Position numbers and translations under genes: made by a program. Shown in pieces: positions 1-8,274 of a DNA stretch of 64,000 bases. The notes beneath the pieces are model-generated. The model was not told the origin of the DNA. It did no database searches and worked only from the letters and a program-made list of their open reading frames with translations. This stretch comes from RGIG5579 sp045543495. Its GTDB lineage: Bacteria > Bacillota > Clostridia > Oscillospirales > SIG627. The number at the start of each line of letters is the position of its first letter. Position 1 is the stretch's first letter. The stretch is taken from assembly GCA_045543495.1 (NCBI GenBank), contig JAZQMO010000015.1:62001-126000 (forward strand), in the 5' to 3' direction.

Positions 1-826
1 CGTTGGCGATCAGCTCGCTTCGCAAGCGATCCACCTTGGAAATCTCATTGGCTGCGCCGGAAAGTGTATCTCTCAGCTCCGCCACCTCGCGATAGCCTTC
101 TCTTCCCTCCATTACAAAGTCGCCCTTTGACAGGCTTTTAGAAGCTTTATTCAAAGAGATAAGAGGCTTTGAGATAATTTGAGATAAGACAACAGACAGA
201 ACCAACGAAAGGAGGAGAAGCACAACGGAAACGATCATCAGCTCAAAGTAGAGCGTATCCACAGTTGAATCCAAGGGAATGATCAAGGCTGACTGCAATA
301 TAAACCGCTCCTGCCCGTTTTTATTCTCAGTAATCTGACAAAACAGTAAACAGTCGTAAGCTTCGTCATAGGATACTTCATTTTCGTGAAAAAAAGGAAA
401 ATCAGGCCCTGTCTGCTTTTTGGAATTGATGATAATTCCCATATCCTCCGAGGTCAGATAGGTTTCAAAAAAGAGATCTTCCGTTTCCTTGGTGCCAAGG
501 TATAAATTGCGAACTGTATTGATGGAAAGGTTGTGCACCACACACTGCCCTCCCGCATGCTCACTGCACAAAACTGCGGCGTTAGCATCGTACACTGCAG
601 TGCATTGGCTCTTTCCGTTGGCATGATTTAAGGCAAAGCCGGTGTAATTATCATCATTGATACGAGAAACCTCCGATGCGGCTTCTCGAAGAGAAGCAAT
701 CTGTATTTCCCGATAAATATCATCTAAAAAGACAAACTGCAAAACCCAAAGCAAGGAGATCACAATGACACTGAATATGATCAGTGACAAAAAAAGCTTT
801 CCCTGTATTCCGAATTTATGCTTCAA
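1..826 (-). CDS. Sensor histidine kinase, N-terminal part (cut by window edge)
   Basis: Membrane sensor kinase, partner of the response regulator just upstream. The only plausible start is TTG 826, because a stop lies seven codons upstream in frame; the gene overlaps the last 11 nt of the regulator gene, which suggests translational coupling. The 275 visible residues show a first membrane segment at about 11-33, an extracytoplasmic sensor of about 160 residues with five Cys (75, 87, 95, 159, 163), a second membrane segment at about 195-217 and a HAMP-like linker. The visible part ends in RLRSELIAN, which in this family directly precedes the phospho-accepting H-box, so the catalytic half lies outside the window. 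The signal sensed is unknown; the clustered Cys could mean redox or metal sensing, but that is only a guess. Confidence 0.88.
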   Translation of the reverse strand, partial: MKHKFGIQGKLFLSLIIFSVIVISLLWVLQFVFLDDIYREIQIASLREAASEVSRINDDNYTGFALNHANGKSQCTAVYDANAAVLCSEHAGGQCVVHNLSINTVRNLYLGTKETEDLFFETYLTSEDMGIIINSKKQTGPDFPFFHENEVSYDEAYDCLLFCQITENKNGQERFILQSALIIPLDSTVDTLYFELMIVSVVLLLLSLVLSVVLSQIISKPLISLNKASKSLSKGDFVMEGREGYREVAELRDTLSGAANEISKVDRLRSELIAN

Positions 827-1487
827 AGCGATACCCCATTCCTCTTAGTGTGACAATCATTCCGGCATATTCTCCGAGATTTTTTCTCAAAAGCTTAATA
901 TGTGTATCCAAGGTGCGAACATCCCCGTAAAAATCATAGCCCCAAATTTCATTGATCAGTTGATCACGGGAAAGAGCGATGTTGCGATTTTTAACGAAAT
1001 AGAAAAGGAGCTCATATTCCTTCGGCGATAAATCAATTCGCTTCCCGTCGATCGAAACGATTCTGGCAACAAAGTCCACACGAAGCTTATCGTGAGTAAA
1101 AACATCTGCTTGTTCCGTCGTATTTTTCTTTGCTGTGCGAGCAACAATGGCAGCAACACGAAGCATCAATTCTCTTGGAGAAAACGGTTTTACCACGTAG
1201 TCATCTACACCGATTTCAAAGCCGTGGATCTTATCGTATTCCTCCCCTCGGGCAGACAGCATCAATACGGGAACATCGCTATATTTTCTGATTTCCTTCA
1301 CGGCAGAAAAACCGTCAAGCTCAGGCATCATAACATCCATGATAACAAGATCGTATGATTTCAGTCTGCAAAGGGAAACGGCTTGCATACCGTCGGAAGC
1401 CTCCTCAGTTTCAAACCCATCAAATTCGGCATATTTACGAATCACAGCTCTAATTTTGGTTTCGTCATCTACAATGAGTATTTTCAT
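816..1487 (-). CDS. OmpR/PhoB-family response regulator
   Basis: Two-component DNA-binding response regulator of 223 residues, a standard length. The receiver domain (1-118) has the acidic pair D7-D8, the phospho-acceptor D51 in VIMDVMMPE and the conserved Lys in VVKPFSPREL. A winged-helix DNA-binding domain follows (about 128-222), with the typical ending VRTLDTHIKLLRKNL and VTLRGMGYRFE. The start is set by AGGAGGTG six bases upstream. It is followed by the kinase with an 11-nt overlap. A terminator separates it from the lipoprotein gene upstream, so the pair seems to have its own promoter; two TTCAC repeats 11 bp apart upstream could be an autoregulatory site. Targets are unknown. Confidence 0.95.
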   Translation of the reverse strand: MKILIVDDETKIRAVIRKYAEFDGFETEEASDGMQAVSLCRLKSYDLVIMDVMMPELDGFSAVKEIRKYSDVPVLMLSARGEEYDKIHGFEIGVDDYVVKPFSPRELMLRVAAIVARTAKKNTTEQADVFTHDKLRVDFVARIVSIDGKRIDLSPKEYELLFYFVKNRNIALSRDQLINEIWGYDFYGDVRTLDTHIKLLRKNLGEYAGMIVTLRGMGYRFEA

Positions 1488-1522
1488 AGATACACCTCCT
1501 TATAATATTCTACCGAAATTAA

Positions 1523-1538
1523 GTGAAAAACAGGTGAA
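1523..1538 (-). promoter_or_regulatory. Possible response-regulator binding repeats
   Basis: Two TTCAC motifs (minus strand) whose starts are 11 bp apart lie 36-51 bp upstream of the regulator start codon. Direct repeats with an 11-bp period are typical of OmpR-family sites. The motif is short and the local sequence is T-rich, so this is only a candidate. Confidence 0.25.
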
Positions 1539-1545
1539 CAAGTCG

Positions 1546-1573
1546 AAAAAGTGAAAAGGAAAATCCTTTTCAC
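1546..1573 (-). terminator. Rho-independent terminator after the lipoprotein gene
   Basis: GTGAAAAGGA and TCCTTTTCAC form a 10-bp stem with a short A/T loop, followed on the minus strand by TTTTT. It sits 9 bp after the lipoprotein stop codon and separates that gene from the two-component pair. Confidence 0.85.
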
Positions 1574-1581
1574 TTTTTACC

Positions 1582-2898
1582 TTACAAATTATTAAATGGG
1601 GTCAAAATATTACCCGAGGGCTTTTCCAAACGGCAAAAGATGGATTTATCAAAATCCTCTCCCAGATCCTCCATCAAAAGCGTCCCCTCTTCAGGCGAAA
1701 TTGAAGCGGAAACCTGCGAGGAATAGGAATTGTATACAGGCCTCAGGCACACCACAAAGCCATCATAATCTGCAGGAATCGTCAGGCTGTAGCTACCACA
1801 GAAGCGAACTGCAACCTCCTCATCCTGAAAATACTCCCAAGTAGAGGAAAACTGACAGTCTATCAAATAATCAACGCCGTCGTGGGAGGTGGTCCACTGT
1901 ATATTCTGTGCGGCATCACCTTCGGAATTGCCGAGATAGAACAATTCGCCCGTGTAATAATCGTACTGAGAAAAACGAACTGAATTAAAAATTCGGTTTC
2001 CTGACAGAATCGGCAAATCACGACGGTAGAAATCATAGGTGATATTGATCTTCGCCTTGCGATTTCCCATTTCGTCAATCTGATCCTCCACCAGATCAAT
2101 GCTGCAAGTGACGGGCATTTTTTTGTAATCGTGAGAATCGTTAAAGGCAGCACCACCGTTACGAAGGAGGCGGGTTCCCGAGTCAAGGATATAATTACAA
2201 TCAATTCCCTTATCCATAAAATAGATCTCACGCTGGGTGGAGTTTAATTCCGTGGCAAAGCGAATCTGCTTGACGGAGTCTGTGTTATGAATTTCAAAGA
2301 TCAGATCGCTCTCTACAAGCCTTGCTCTGGCGTAAAACGAATTGTCCTCGGAAAGATAAAAATAAAGAACCTCTTCCTCTCCTGCATAAGCATAAAAATT
2401 GCCCTTTTGGATCACGTTTCCCTTTGCATCACGATAAATCCAAATATCAGGCTCGGAAATCATCAGGGTGTTGCCGTTCAAATTTTTCTCTTCAAACCAG
2501 GTATTAAAATAAGCCTCATACTGCTGCGAGGACATAAGCGAGGAGGAAAAATCAGAGCGAGAATAGCGGATTCCCTTTTCATCCAGCAAGGTATCGTTTT
2601 CCCCAACATAGAGAAGAATATTATGATTGTCCTCCGTTACCAGATCAAAGGTTTCACCGTCGAAGGAAACATCACCCTTGAAAACGACCTCACCGTTTTC
2701 ATTATAGCTGAACCAAGTGCCTGAGGGAGTTAAGCGATAGTATAAATCCTGCTCGCTGCTTTTCCAAACTCCCACAAATTGGTTCAATTTCGGCTTTACT
2801 TTTTCCGGTGTGTTTCCGCCCGGCTTGGCTTGATCGCAGCCTGAAACGGGAAGAACGATCAAAAGCACGGCAAGAATCAAATATATCAATCGTTTCAT
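1582..2898 (-). CDS. Large secreted lipoprotein of unknown function
   Basis: 438-residue protein with a lipoprotein signal peptide: KR start, hydrophobic run and lipobox LPVSGC with the acylated Cys at 21. It should therefore be anchored on the outer face of the membrane. A Pro/Lys-rich linker (about 25-37) follows, then a region beginning VGVWKSS, rich in Trp, Tyr and Asp with many short beta-like stretches and no family I recognise. The pattern 'W..s....yyrltpsGtWfsYnenGevvfkG' resembles lipocalin-like or DUF-type beta-barrel lipoproteins of Firmicutes, but this is weak. It has its own strong promoter overlapping the end of the sortase gene and its own terminator. Nothing links it directly to the sortase except position; it has no LPXTG-type signal. 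Confidence 0.85.
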   Translation of the reverse strand: MKRLIYLILAVLLIVLPVSGCDQAKPGGNTPEKVKPKLNQFVGVWKSSEQDLYYRLTPSGTWFSYNENGEVVFKGDVSFDGETFDLVTEDNHNILLYVGENDTLLDEKGIRYSRSDFSSSLMSSQQYEAYFNTWFEEKNLNGNTLMISEPDIWIYRDAKGNVIQKGNFYAYAGEEEVLYFYLSEDNSFYARARLVESDLIFEIHNTDSVKQIRFATELNSTQREIYFMDKGIDCNYILDSGTRLLRNGGAAFNDSHDYKKMPVTCSIDLVEDQIDEMGNRKAKINITYDFYRRDLPILSGNRIFNSVRFSQYDYYTGELFYLGNSEGDAAQNIQWTTSHDGVDYLIDCQFSSTWEYFQDEEVAVRFCGSYSLTIPADYDGFVVCLRPVYNSYSSQVSASISPEEGTLLMEDLGEDFDKSIFCRLEKPSGNILTPFNNL

Positions 2899-2932
2899 AC
2901 GTCACCTAAATCAAAATTATCATACTACGAGT

Positions 2933-2960
2933 ATTATAACAGATATCATAAAATTGTCAA
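2933..2960 (-). promoter_or_regulatory. Promoter of the lipoprotein gene
   Basis: TTGACA (2955-2960) and TATAAT (2933-2938) are separated by 16 bp on the minus strand. The -35 box contains the TGA stop codon of the sortase gene. The start of transcription would fall about 28 bases before the lipoprotein start codon. Confidence 0.8.
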
Positions 2961-3745
2961 ATTTCAACAAGCTTTGCCAAAACTACAAAGCGGTTATCAT
3001 CACGGATATTGGAGGTAGAGCAAGTAGACAAAACCAAAATGTGATCCTTGGAGGTTACCGATACAGAGGATCGGATCAAGGAAGAGGCAATCCACTCGTT
3101 GAGAAAAAGCTCCTTATCAGCATCGGATTCAGGCTCTTTGTAAACCGAGCTTGATACGGTTGTAAAATGAGCAGAGAAAACATCCAAACGGTAGGTTTTA
3201 CTTTCGGTAAAATAGAACATATACGGATGCTGACGGTAATAATCCTGTGTTTGATAAAGCAAGAGATTGCCGAACATTGTTCCGTTGTTCATATTGTGCC
3301 CAAATACAATGCTTTTCCACCCTGAAAGATCAGAGAGGTGACGGTAATCCAAAAACAGACTCCCTGCATTGTTCCACTGTCCGCCGGGAAGACGGTACAA
3401 ATAGTAATCGTTGTTTGTCGCCTGAACCACAGGATCGTGGTACTCTTCATCGGGACTGTAAAGCCAGCCGACAATGTCGGGATATGAGGTTTTCACGGCT
3501 TGGAAATCAATGGCGATTGAGGGGGCATTTTCTTTCTCTGCCGTTTGTTTGATTTCTTCGGTATCCACCGTCTCTTCTTTCTTTGCGGGAATGACTGCCA
3601 TTTCTATGATTTCTTCCCGATACTGATTGGCCTTTGAGGACTGAATCCAATAACTGATCAGCTGATAAAGAGAAAACACAAATACAACAAGAGAAATAAG
3701 AAACAGGATAACACGGAAAACACTTCCTTTTTGTTTGCTCTCCAT
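2957..3745 (-). CDS. Class B-type sortase
   Basis: Membrane-anchored cysteine transpeptidase that cleaves sorting signals and attaches proteins to peptidoglycan or to pilin. 262 residues: a single N-terminal membrane segment (about 11-33), a charged linker (40-75), then the sortase fold. The catalytic triad is visible as H150 in VFGHN, C242 in LSTCS and R252 in DNRF. The sequence DYRHLSD...VFGHNMNNGTMFG is characteristic of class B. No protein with a C-terminal sorting signal is encoded in the window, so its substrates must lie elsewhere or be few. It follows metA behind a terminator, so it is probably a separate unit; a convincing promoter was not seen (TATAAA lies upstream without a good -35). 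Confidence 0.93.
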   Translation of the reverse strand: MESKQKGSVFRVILFLISLVVFVFSLYQLISYWIQSSKANQYREEIIEMAVIPAKKEETVDTEEIKQTAEKENAPSIAIDFQAVKTSYPDIVGWLYSPDEEYHDPVVQATNNDYYLYRLPGGQWNNAGSLFLDYRHLSDLSGWKSIVFGHNMNNGTMFGNLLLYQTQDYYRQHPYMFYFTESKTYRLDVFSAHFTTVSSSVYKEPESDADKELFLNEWIASSLIRSSVSVTSKDHILVLSTCSTSNIRDDNRFVVLAKLVEI

Positions 3746-3794
3746 AAATCAATATACTCCGCACATTTTTTATTATTTTATACCAATCGGAATA

Positions 3795-3829
3795 AAAAAG
3801 CAAGAAAAAGGCAGGATTTCTCCTGCCTT
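3795..3829 (-). terminator. Terminator after metA
   Basis: AAGGCAGGA and TCCTGCCTT form a 9-bp stem with a four-base loop, followed on the minus strand by TTTCTTGCTTTTTT. It begins 9 bp after the metA stop codon. The opposite strand also has a T-run, so it may work both ways. Confidence 0.9.
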
Positions 3830-3837
3830 AACTTTTT

Positions 3838-4755
3838 TTATTGAATGGAGCTGAGATTATAAGGTGTGGATTGGTACACAAAATAATTCAGCCAGTTGAT
3901 AAACAGCAAGCTTCCGTGACTGCGCCAATTCACCACAGGAAATTGGCTCGGGTCATTCTCAGGGTAATAATTCTGCGGCAAAGCAGTATCAAGACCTGCA
4001 GCAGCATCTCTCTTATACTCGGCATCCAAGGTGAGCGGATCATATTCAGCGTGGCCCATAATGAAGAACTGACGCCCGCCGTTTTTCGAGATGATGTGAA
4101 CCCCTGCCTCGGGAGAGGAAGCCAAGATCTTTAAATCCGAAACAGATTCCACCTCTTCCCTCTTGACCGTAGTATAACGAGAATGAGGAACAAAAAACTC
4201 CGTGTCAAAGCCTCTCAGAAGCATAGAGTGTGGATAATCCGCTTTGTGAGGAAATACGCCGAACAGCTTCTTTTCCAGAGGATACTTTTTAATTCCGTAA
4301 TGATAGTAAAGACCTGCCTGCGCGCCCCAGCAAATATGCATTACGCTGTGAACGTGAGTTTTGCTCCACTCCATAATTCTGCAAAGCTCGGGCCAATAAT
4401 CCACCTCTTCAAACTCCTTGAGCTCAACGGGAGCGCCGGTGATGATCATACCGTCATATCGCTCGTTTTGAATGTCCTCAAAGGTTTTATAAAAGGCGAG
4501 CAAATGCTCTTGCGCCGTGTTTTGAGAAAGGTGCGTGGCCGTGCGGATCAGAGTCAGCTCTATTTGCAAGGGAGTATTACCCAAAAGACGGGAAAACTGA
4601 GTTTCCGTTTCAATCTTTTTGGGCATCAGATTTAACAAAAGAATTCTCAAGGGACGAATATCCTGTGTAATGGCGCGTGTCTCGGTCATTACAAAAATAT
4701 TCTCATCTGCCAAGGTTTGAACTGCGGGCAGATCGTTGGGAATTTTAATTGGCAT
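3838..4755 (-). CDS. metA: Homoserine O-acetyltransferase (MetA family)
   Basis: Activates homoserine for methionine synthesis by acyl transfer from acyl-CoA. 305 residues, the full family length. The catalytic Cys142 is in HICWGAQAG and the His in MGHAEYD. Position 111 is Glu (GAPVE); in this family Glu111 is known to select acetyl-CoA, whereas Gly selects succinyl-CoA, so the product should be O-acetylhomoserine. That agrees with the gene directly upstream, metY, which uses O-acetylhomoserine. The two genes are 21 bp apart and share the promoter upstream of metY. AGGAGA sets the start. A strong terminator follows. No SAM riboswitch was found in front of the pair. Confidence 0.96.
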   Translation of the reverse strand: MPIKIPNDLPAVQTLADENIFVMTETRAITQDIRPLRILLLNLMPKKIETETQFSRLLGNTPLQIELTLIRTATHLSQNTAQEHLLAFYKTFEDIQNERYDGMIITGAPVELKEFEEVDYWPELCRIMEWSKTHVHSVMHICWGAQAGLYYHYGIKKYPLEKKLFGVFPHKADYPHSMLLRGFDTEFFVPHSRYTTVKREEVESVSDLKILASSPEAGVHIISKNGGRQFFIMGHAEYDPLTLDAEYKRDAAAGLDTALPQNYYPENDPSQFPVVNWRSHGSLLFINWLNYFVYQSTPYNLSSIQ

Positions 4756-4776
4756 ATCGTTCTCCTAAAAGTGAAT

Positions 4777-6060
4777 TCAGATCGTTTCCAAGGCAGCCTT
4801 GATATCGTCAATCAAATCATCGGGATCTTCAATACCGACAGAAAGACGAACCAGATCGGGAGAAACGCCACAGGCGATCAATTCCTGATCACTGAGCTGT
4901 CTATGGGTCGTGGTAGCGGGGTGCAAGCAGCAGGAGCGAGCATCGGCAACGTGGGTTTCAATGGCAATAATCTTAAGCTGGCCCATAAAGCGAGCGGCCG
5001 CATCCCTGCCACCTTTCACGCCGAAGCTAATGACACCGCAGGTGCCGTTTGGCATATACTTTTGAGCCAATGCATAATCGGGGCAAGATTCCAAAGCGGG
5101 ACAGTAGACCCAAGAAATCTTCTCGTGTGCTTCTAAGAACTTTGCAACCTTCAAAGCACCCTCACAGTGCTGCTTCATTCTGACATGGAGACTTTCCAGT
5201 CCCAAATTCAAAAGATATGCACTCATGGGAGCAGGGGTTACACCCAAATCTCTCATCAGCTGTGCGGTCGCCTTGGTAATAAAGGCGCCCTCAATCCCGA
5301 ATCTCTCGGTGTAGGTCACTCCGTGATAGCTTTCATCGGGAGTGCAAAGACCGGGAAAACGATCGGGGTAACGGGTCCAATCAAATTTACCGGAGTCTAC
5401 AATAGCACCGCCAACTGCGCTTCCGTGGCCATCCATATACTTGGTGGTGGAATGAGTCACAATATCGGCTCCCCATTCAAAGGGGCGGCAATTTACAGGG
5501 GTAGGAAATGTATTGTCGATAATAAGGGGAAGACCGTGACGATGTGCAAAGGAAGCAAATTTCTCAATATCCAATACCTTCAGCGCAGGATTAGCGATGG
5601 TTTCGCCAAATACAGCCTTGGTATTGGGGCGTACTGCGGCATCCAATTCTTCATCGCTTGCATCGGAGGATACAAAGGTAACATCAATTCCCATTCGCTT
5701 CATGGTAACGGAGAAAAGATTGAAAGTTCCTCCGTAAATTGAAGCACAGGAAATGAAATGGTCTCCTGCCGAGCAAAGATTGAAAATGGCAAGAAAATTT
5801 GCAGCCTGACCGGAAGAGGTCAGCATAGCAGCAGTGCCGCCTTCCAATTCGCAGATCTTAGCGGCGACCGTATCGGCCGTAGGATTCTGCAGACGGGAAT
5901 AAAAATATCCGCTTGCTTCCAGGTCAAAAAGCTTGCCCATGGCATCCCCGGTAGCATACTTAAAGGTGGTGCTTTGAATAATGGGAACCTGACGAGGCTC
6001 TCCGTTTCCGGGCTGATATCCGCCTTGAACACAGCTTGTTCCGATTTTGTAGTTTGACAT
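4777..6060 (-). CDS. metY: O-acetylhomoserine sulfhydrylase
   Basis: PLP enzyme that makes homocysteine from O-acetylhomoserine and sulfide (direct sulfhydrylation). 427 residues, standard for MetY and longer than the MetB/MetC type. The family start GYQPGNGEPRQVPIIQST is present, and the PLP lysine is K207 in THSTTKYMDGHG. The YSRLQNPT motif and the C-terminal ETHVADARS also match. First gene of a metY-metA unit; its promoter lies within the end of argF, so it can be transcribed separately from the arginine genes. AGGAGGAG lies at good distance from the start. The later step (MetE or MetH) is not in the window. Confidence 0.96.
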   Translation of the reverse strand: MSNYKIGTSCVQGGYQPGNGEPRQVPIIQSTTFKYATGDAMGKLFDLEASGYFYSRLQNPTADTVAAKICELEGGTAAMLTSSGQAANFLAIFNLCSAGDHFISCASIYGGTFNLFSVTMKRMGIDVTFVSSDASDEELDAAVRPNTKAVFGETIANPALKVLDIEKFASFAHRHGLPLIIDNTFPTPVNCRPFEWGADIVTHSTTKYMDGHGSAVGGAIVDSGKFDWTRYPDRFPGLCTPDESYHGVTYTERFGIEGAFITKATAQLMRDLGVTPAPMSAYLLNLGLESLHVRMKQHCEGALKVAKFLEAHEKISWVYCPALESCPDYALAQKYMPNGTCGVISFGVKGGRDAAARFMGQLKIIAIETHVADARSCCLHPATTTHRQLSDQELIACGVSPDLVRLSVGIEDPDDLIDDIKAALETI

Positions 6061-6087
6061 AACTCCTCCTAAAGGGTTGTTTTCATG

Positions 6088-6116
6088 ATTATATCACAAA
6101 GAATTCAATTATACAA
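6088..6116 (-). promoter_or_regulatory. Promoter of metY-metA
   Basis: TTGTAT (6111-6116) and TATAAT (6088-6093), 17 bp apart on the minus strand. The -35 box overlaps the last codons of argF. The leader would be only about 20 bases long, too short for an S-box or similar riboswitch. Confidence 0.65.
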
Positions 6117-7095
6117 GAGTGGAATACATTACTGCCTTGATGGTGTGCATTCTGTTTTCTGCTTCATCAAACACAATGGAGGCTTCGCTCTCAAAGACCT
6201 CGTCTGTGACCTCCATGCAATCAATTCCAAACTTGTCATAGATCTGCTTACCGACGGTGGTCTTCAAATCGTGAAAGGCGGGCAGACAGTGCATAAACTT
6301 ACACTGAGGGCCTGCATTTTTCATTAGTTCAGAGGTGACACGGTAAGGAGTCAATTCACGGATTCTCTCCTCCCATACACTGTCGGGCTCACCCATAGAA
6401 ACCCAAACATCGGTATAGATCACGTGGGCACCCTTGGTTGCCACTGTGGGAGCCTCTTCAAATTCAAGGATAGCACCGGTCTGTGCGGCAACTTCAAGCG
6501 CTTTGTTTCTAAGCCCCTCCTCGGGAAAATACTTCTTGGGACAGCAAGCAACAAAATGCATTCCCATTTTAGCACAGCCCACCATCAAGGAATTTCCCAT
6601 ATTGTAACGGGCATCTCCCATATATACAAGCTTGATTCCCTTTAAGGAACCAAAATGCTCCCGAATGGTAAGAAAATCAGCAAGGATCTGGGTGGGATGG
6701 AACTCATTGGTCAGGCCGTTCCAAACGGGTACACCGGCGAAATGTGCAAGCTCCTCCACGATCTCCTGTCCGTAGCCGCGGTACTCGATCCCATCAAACA
6801 TTCTGCCGAGAACACGGGCAGTATCCGCAATACTTTCTTTTTTTCCGAGCTGAGAGCCGGTAGGATCCAAATATACGGGATGCATTCCAAGATCCGCCCC
6901 CGCAACCTCAAAGGCACAACGGGTTCGGGTGCTGGATTTTTCAAAAACAAGGGCAATATTCTTTCCTTCACATACTCTGTGAGAAATCCCCTTTTTCTTC
7001 TTTTCCTTCAATTCGGCGGCAAGATCCAAAAGTCCACCGATTTCTGCAGGAGTAAAATCCAAAAGCTTTAAAAAATGCTTTCCTTTTAAGTTCAT
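6109..7095 (-). CDS. argF: Ornithine carbamoyltransferase
   Basis: Forms citrulline from ornithine and carbamoyl phosphate, sixth gene of the arginine cluster. 328 residues. The carbamoyl-phosphate loop is EKSSTRTRCAFE and the ornithine/active-site motif is MHCLPAFHD. HCLP together with the ornithine-type loop distinguishes it from the aspartate enzyme PyrB elsewhere in the window. It follows argD by 11 bp and is the last gene of argHCJBDF. No terminator was seen between its stop and the metY promoter, so some read-through into metY is possible. Confidence 0.96.
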   Translation of the reverse strand: MNLKGKHFLKLLDFTPAEIGGLLDLAAELKEKKKKGISHRVCEGKNIALVFEKSSTRTRCAFEVAGADLGMHPVYLDPTGSQLGKKESIADTARVLGRMFDGIEYRGYGQEIVEELAHFAGVPVWNGLTNEFHPTQILADFLTIREHFGSLKGIKLVYMGDARYNMGNSLMVGCAKMGMHFVACCPKKYFPEEGLRNKALEVAAQTGAILEFEEAPTVATKGAHVIYTDVWVSMGEPDSVWEERIRELTPYRVTSELMKNAGPQCKFMHCLPAFHDLKTTVGKQIYDKFGIDCMEVTDEVFESEASIVFDEAENRMHTIKAVMYSTLV

Positions 7096-7106
7096 AATAA
7101 TCTCCT

Positions 7107-8273
7107 TTATTCAGCAATAACCGACATAATCGTATCGATTGCTTCTTTCAGCACCGCTTCGGGAATGTTAAGGGCAGGCAAAAGACGAACCTTATTCTTT
7201 GCCGTTAAGCAAAGAACGCCTTTTTCCATACAGCCAAGTACAACATCCTTTGCGGGCTTCTCGGTTTCAATTCCAATCATAAGACCCATGCCGCTAACGG
7301 ATTTTACCCCCTTAGCACCACGCAGGGTATTGAAAATATAATCACTTTTTTTCTTAACTTTTGAAAGAAAATCCTCATCAAGACGCTCAATGACGGTGAC
7401 GGCCCCTGCGCAGGAAACGGGGTTACCACCAAAGGTGGAGCCGTGATCGCCGAAGCCGAATACATTTTCGACTTTGGCGCCGAACAGTGCCGCTCCGAGA
7501 GGAAGGCCGCCGCCGATTCCCTTGGCGGTACTGACAAGATCGGGCTCGATCCCGAAATTCTGATACGCATACAGAGCGCCGGAGCGACCGTTGCCCGTCT
7601 GCACCTCATCCACGATCAGAAGGATATCATTCTCCCGTGTAAGCTTGCGAAGATTTTTCACATAATCCGCATTCAGAGAAATTACGCCGCCTTCCCCTTG
7701 GACACACTCGATCATAACAGCGCAGACCTTATTCTCGTCAATGGCCTTTTTCATTGCCTCCAAATCGTTTGCAGGGGTATGAATAAAACCGGGAGTCAAA
7801 GGCAAAAACTGCTCGTGATAATGATCCTGACCCGTTGCGGAAAGCGTGGTAACGGTACGGCCGTGAAAGCTGTTTTCCAAGGTCACGATGGTGTAATACT
7901 CGCTTCCCTTATGCTCAGCTCCGTACTTTCTTGCGGCCTTGATCACACACTCATTGGCTTCTGCACCGGAATTGCAAAAGAACACCTTTTTCATTCCGCT
8001 TTTCTTACATAAAAGCTCAGCAAGACGAACACAAGGCTCGGTATAATAGAGATTGGACATATGAGTCAAACGATCTACCTGCTCTTTAACGGCATTTGCC
8101 CAAACATCATCGGAAATACCAAAGCTCGTTACTCCGATACCGGAGCCCATATCAATATATCTCTTGCCTTCCTGATCAAATACCTCAGAGCCCTTTCCCG
8201 ATACGATCGCAACGGGAAAACGGGCGTAGGTATTGGCAACAAACTGCTGATCCTTTTCCTTGATGAATTCCAT
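7107..8273 (-). CDS. argD: Acetylornithine aminotransferase
   Basis: PLP aminotransferase converting N-acetylglutamate semialdehyde to N-acetylornithine; class III family. 388 residues. Visible motifs are FCNSGAEANE (phosphate contact), FHGRTVTTLSATGQ, IVDEVQTGNGRSG (PLP ring Asp) and the PLP lysine in STAKGIGGGLPLGA. Position between argB (1 bp upstream) and argF makes the arginine role more likely than ornithine or 4-aminobutyrate aminotransferase. It may also serve as succinyldiaminopimelate aminotransferase, as known for some ArgD proteins. Confidence 0.95.
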   Translation of the reverse strand: MEFIKEKDQQFVANTYARFPVAIVSGKGSEVFDQEGKRYIDMGSGIGVTSFGISDDVWANAVKEQVDRLTHMSNLYYTEPCVRLAELLCKKSGMKKVFFCNSGAEANECVIKAARKYGAEHKGSEYYTIVTLENSFHGRTVTTLSATGQDHYHEQFLPLTPGFIHTPANDLEAMKKAIDENKVCAVMIECVQGEGGVISLNADYVKNLRKLTRENDILLIVDEVQTGNGRSGALYAYQNFGIEPDLVSTAKGIGGGLPLGAALFGAKVENVFGFGDHGSTFGGNPVSCAGAVTVIERLDEDFLSKVKKKSDYIFNTLRGAKGVKSVSGMGLMIGIETEKPAKDVVLGCMEKGVLCLTAKNKVRLLPALNIPEAVLKEAIDTIMSVIAE

Positions 8274-8274
8274 A

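Noticed and set aside
6061..6108. SAM riboswitch in front of metY
   Set aside because: Only 48 bp separate argF and metY, the leader would be about 20 bases, and no S-box motif is present.
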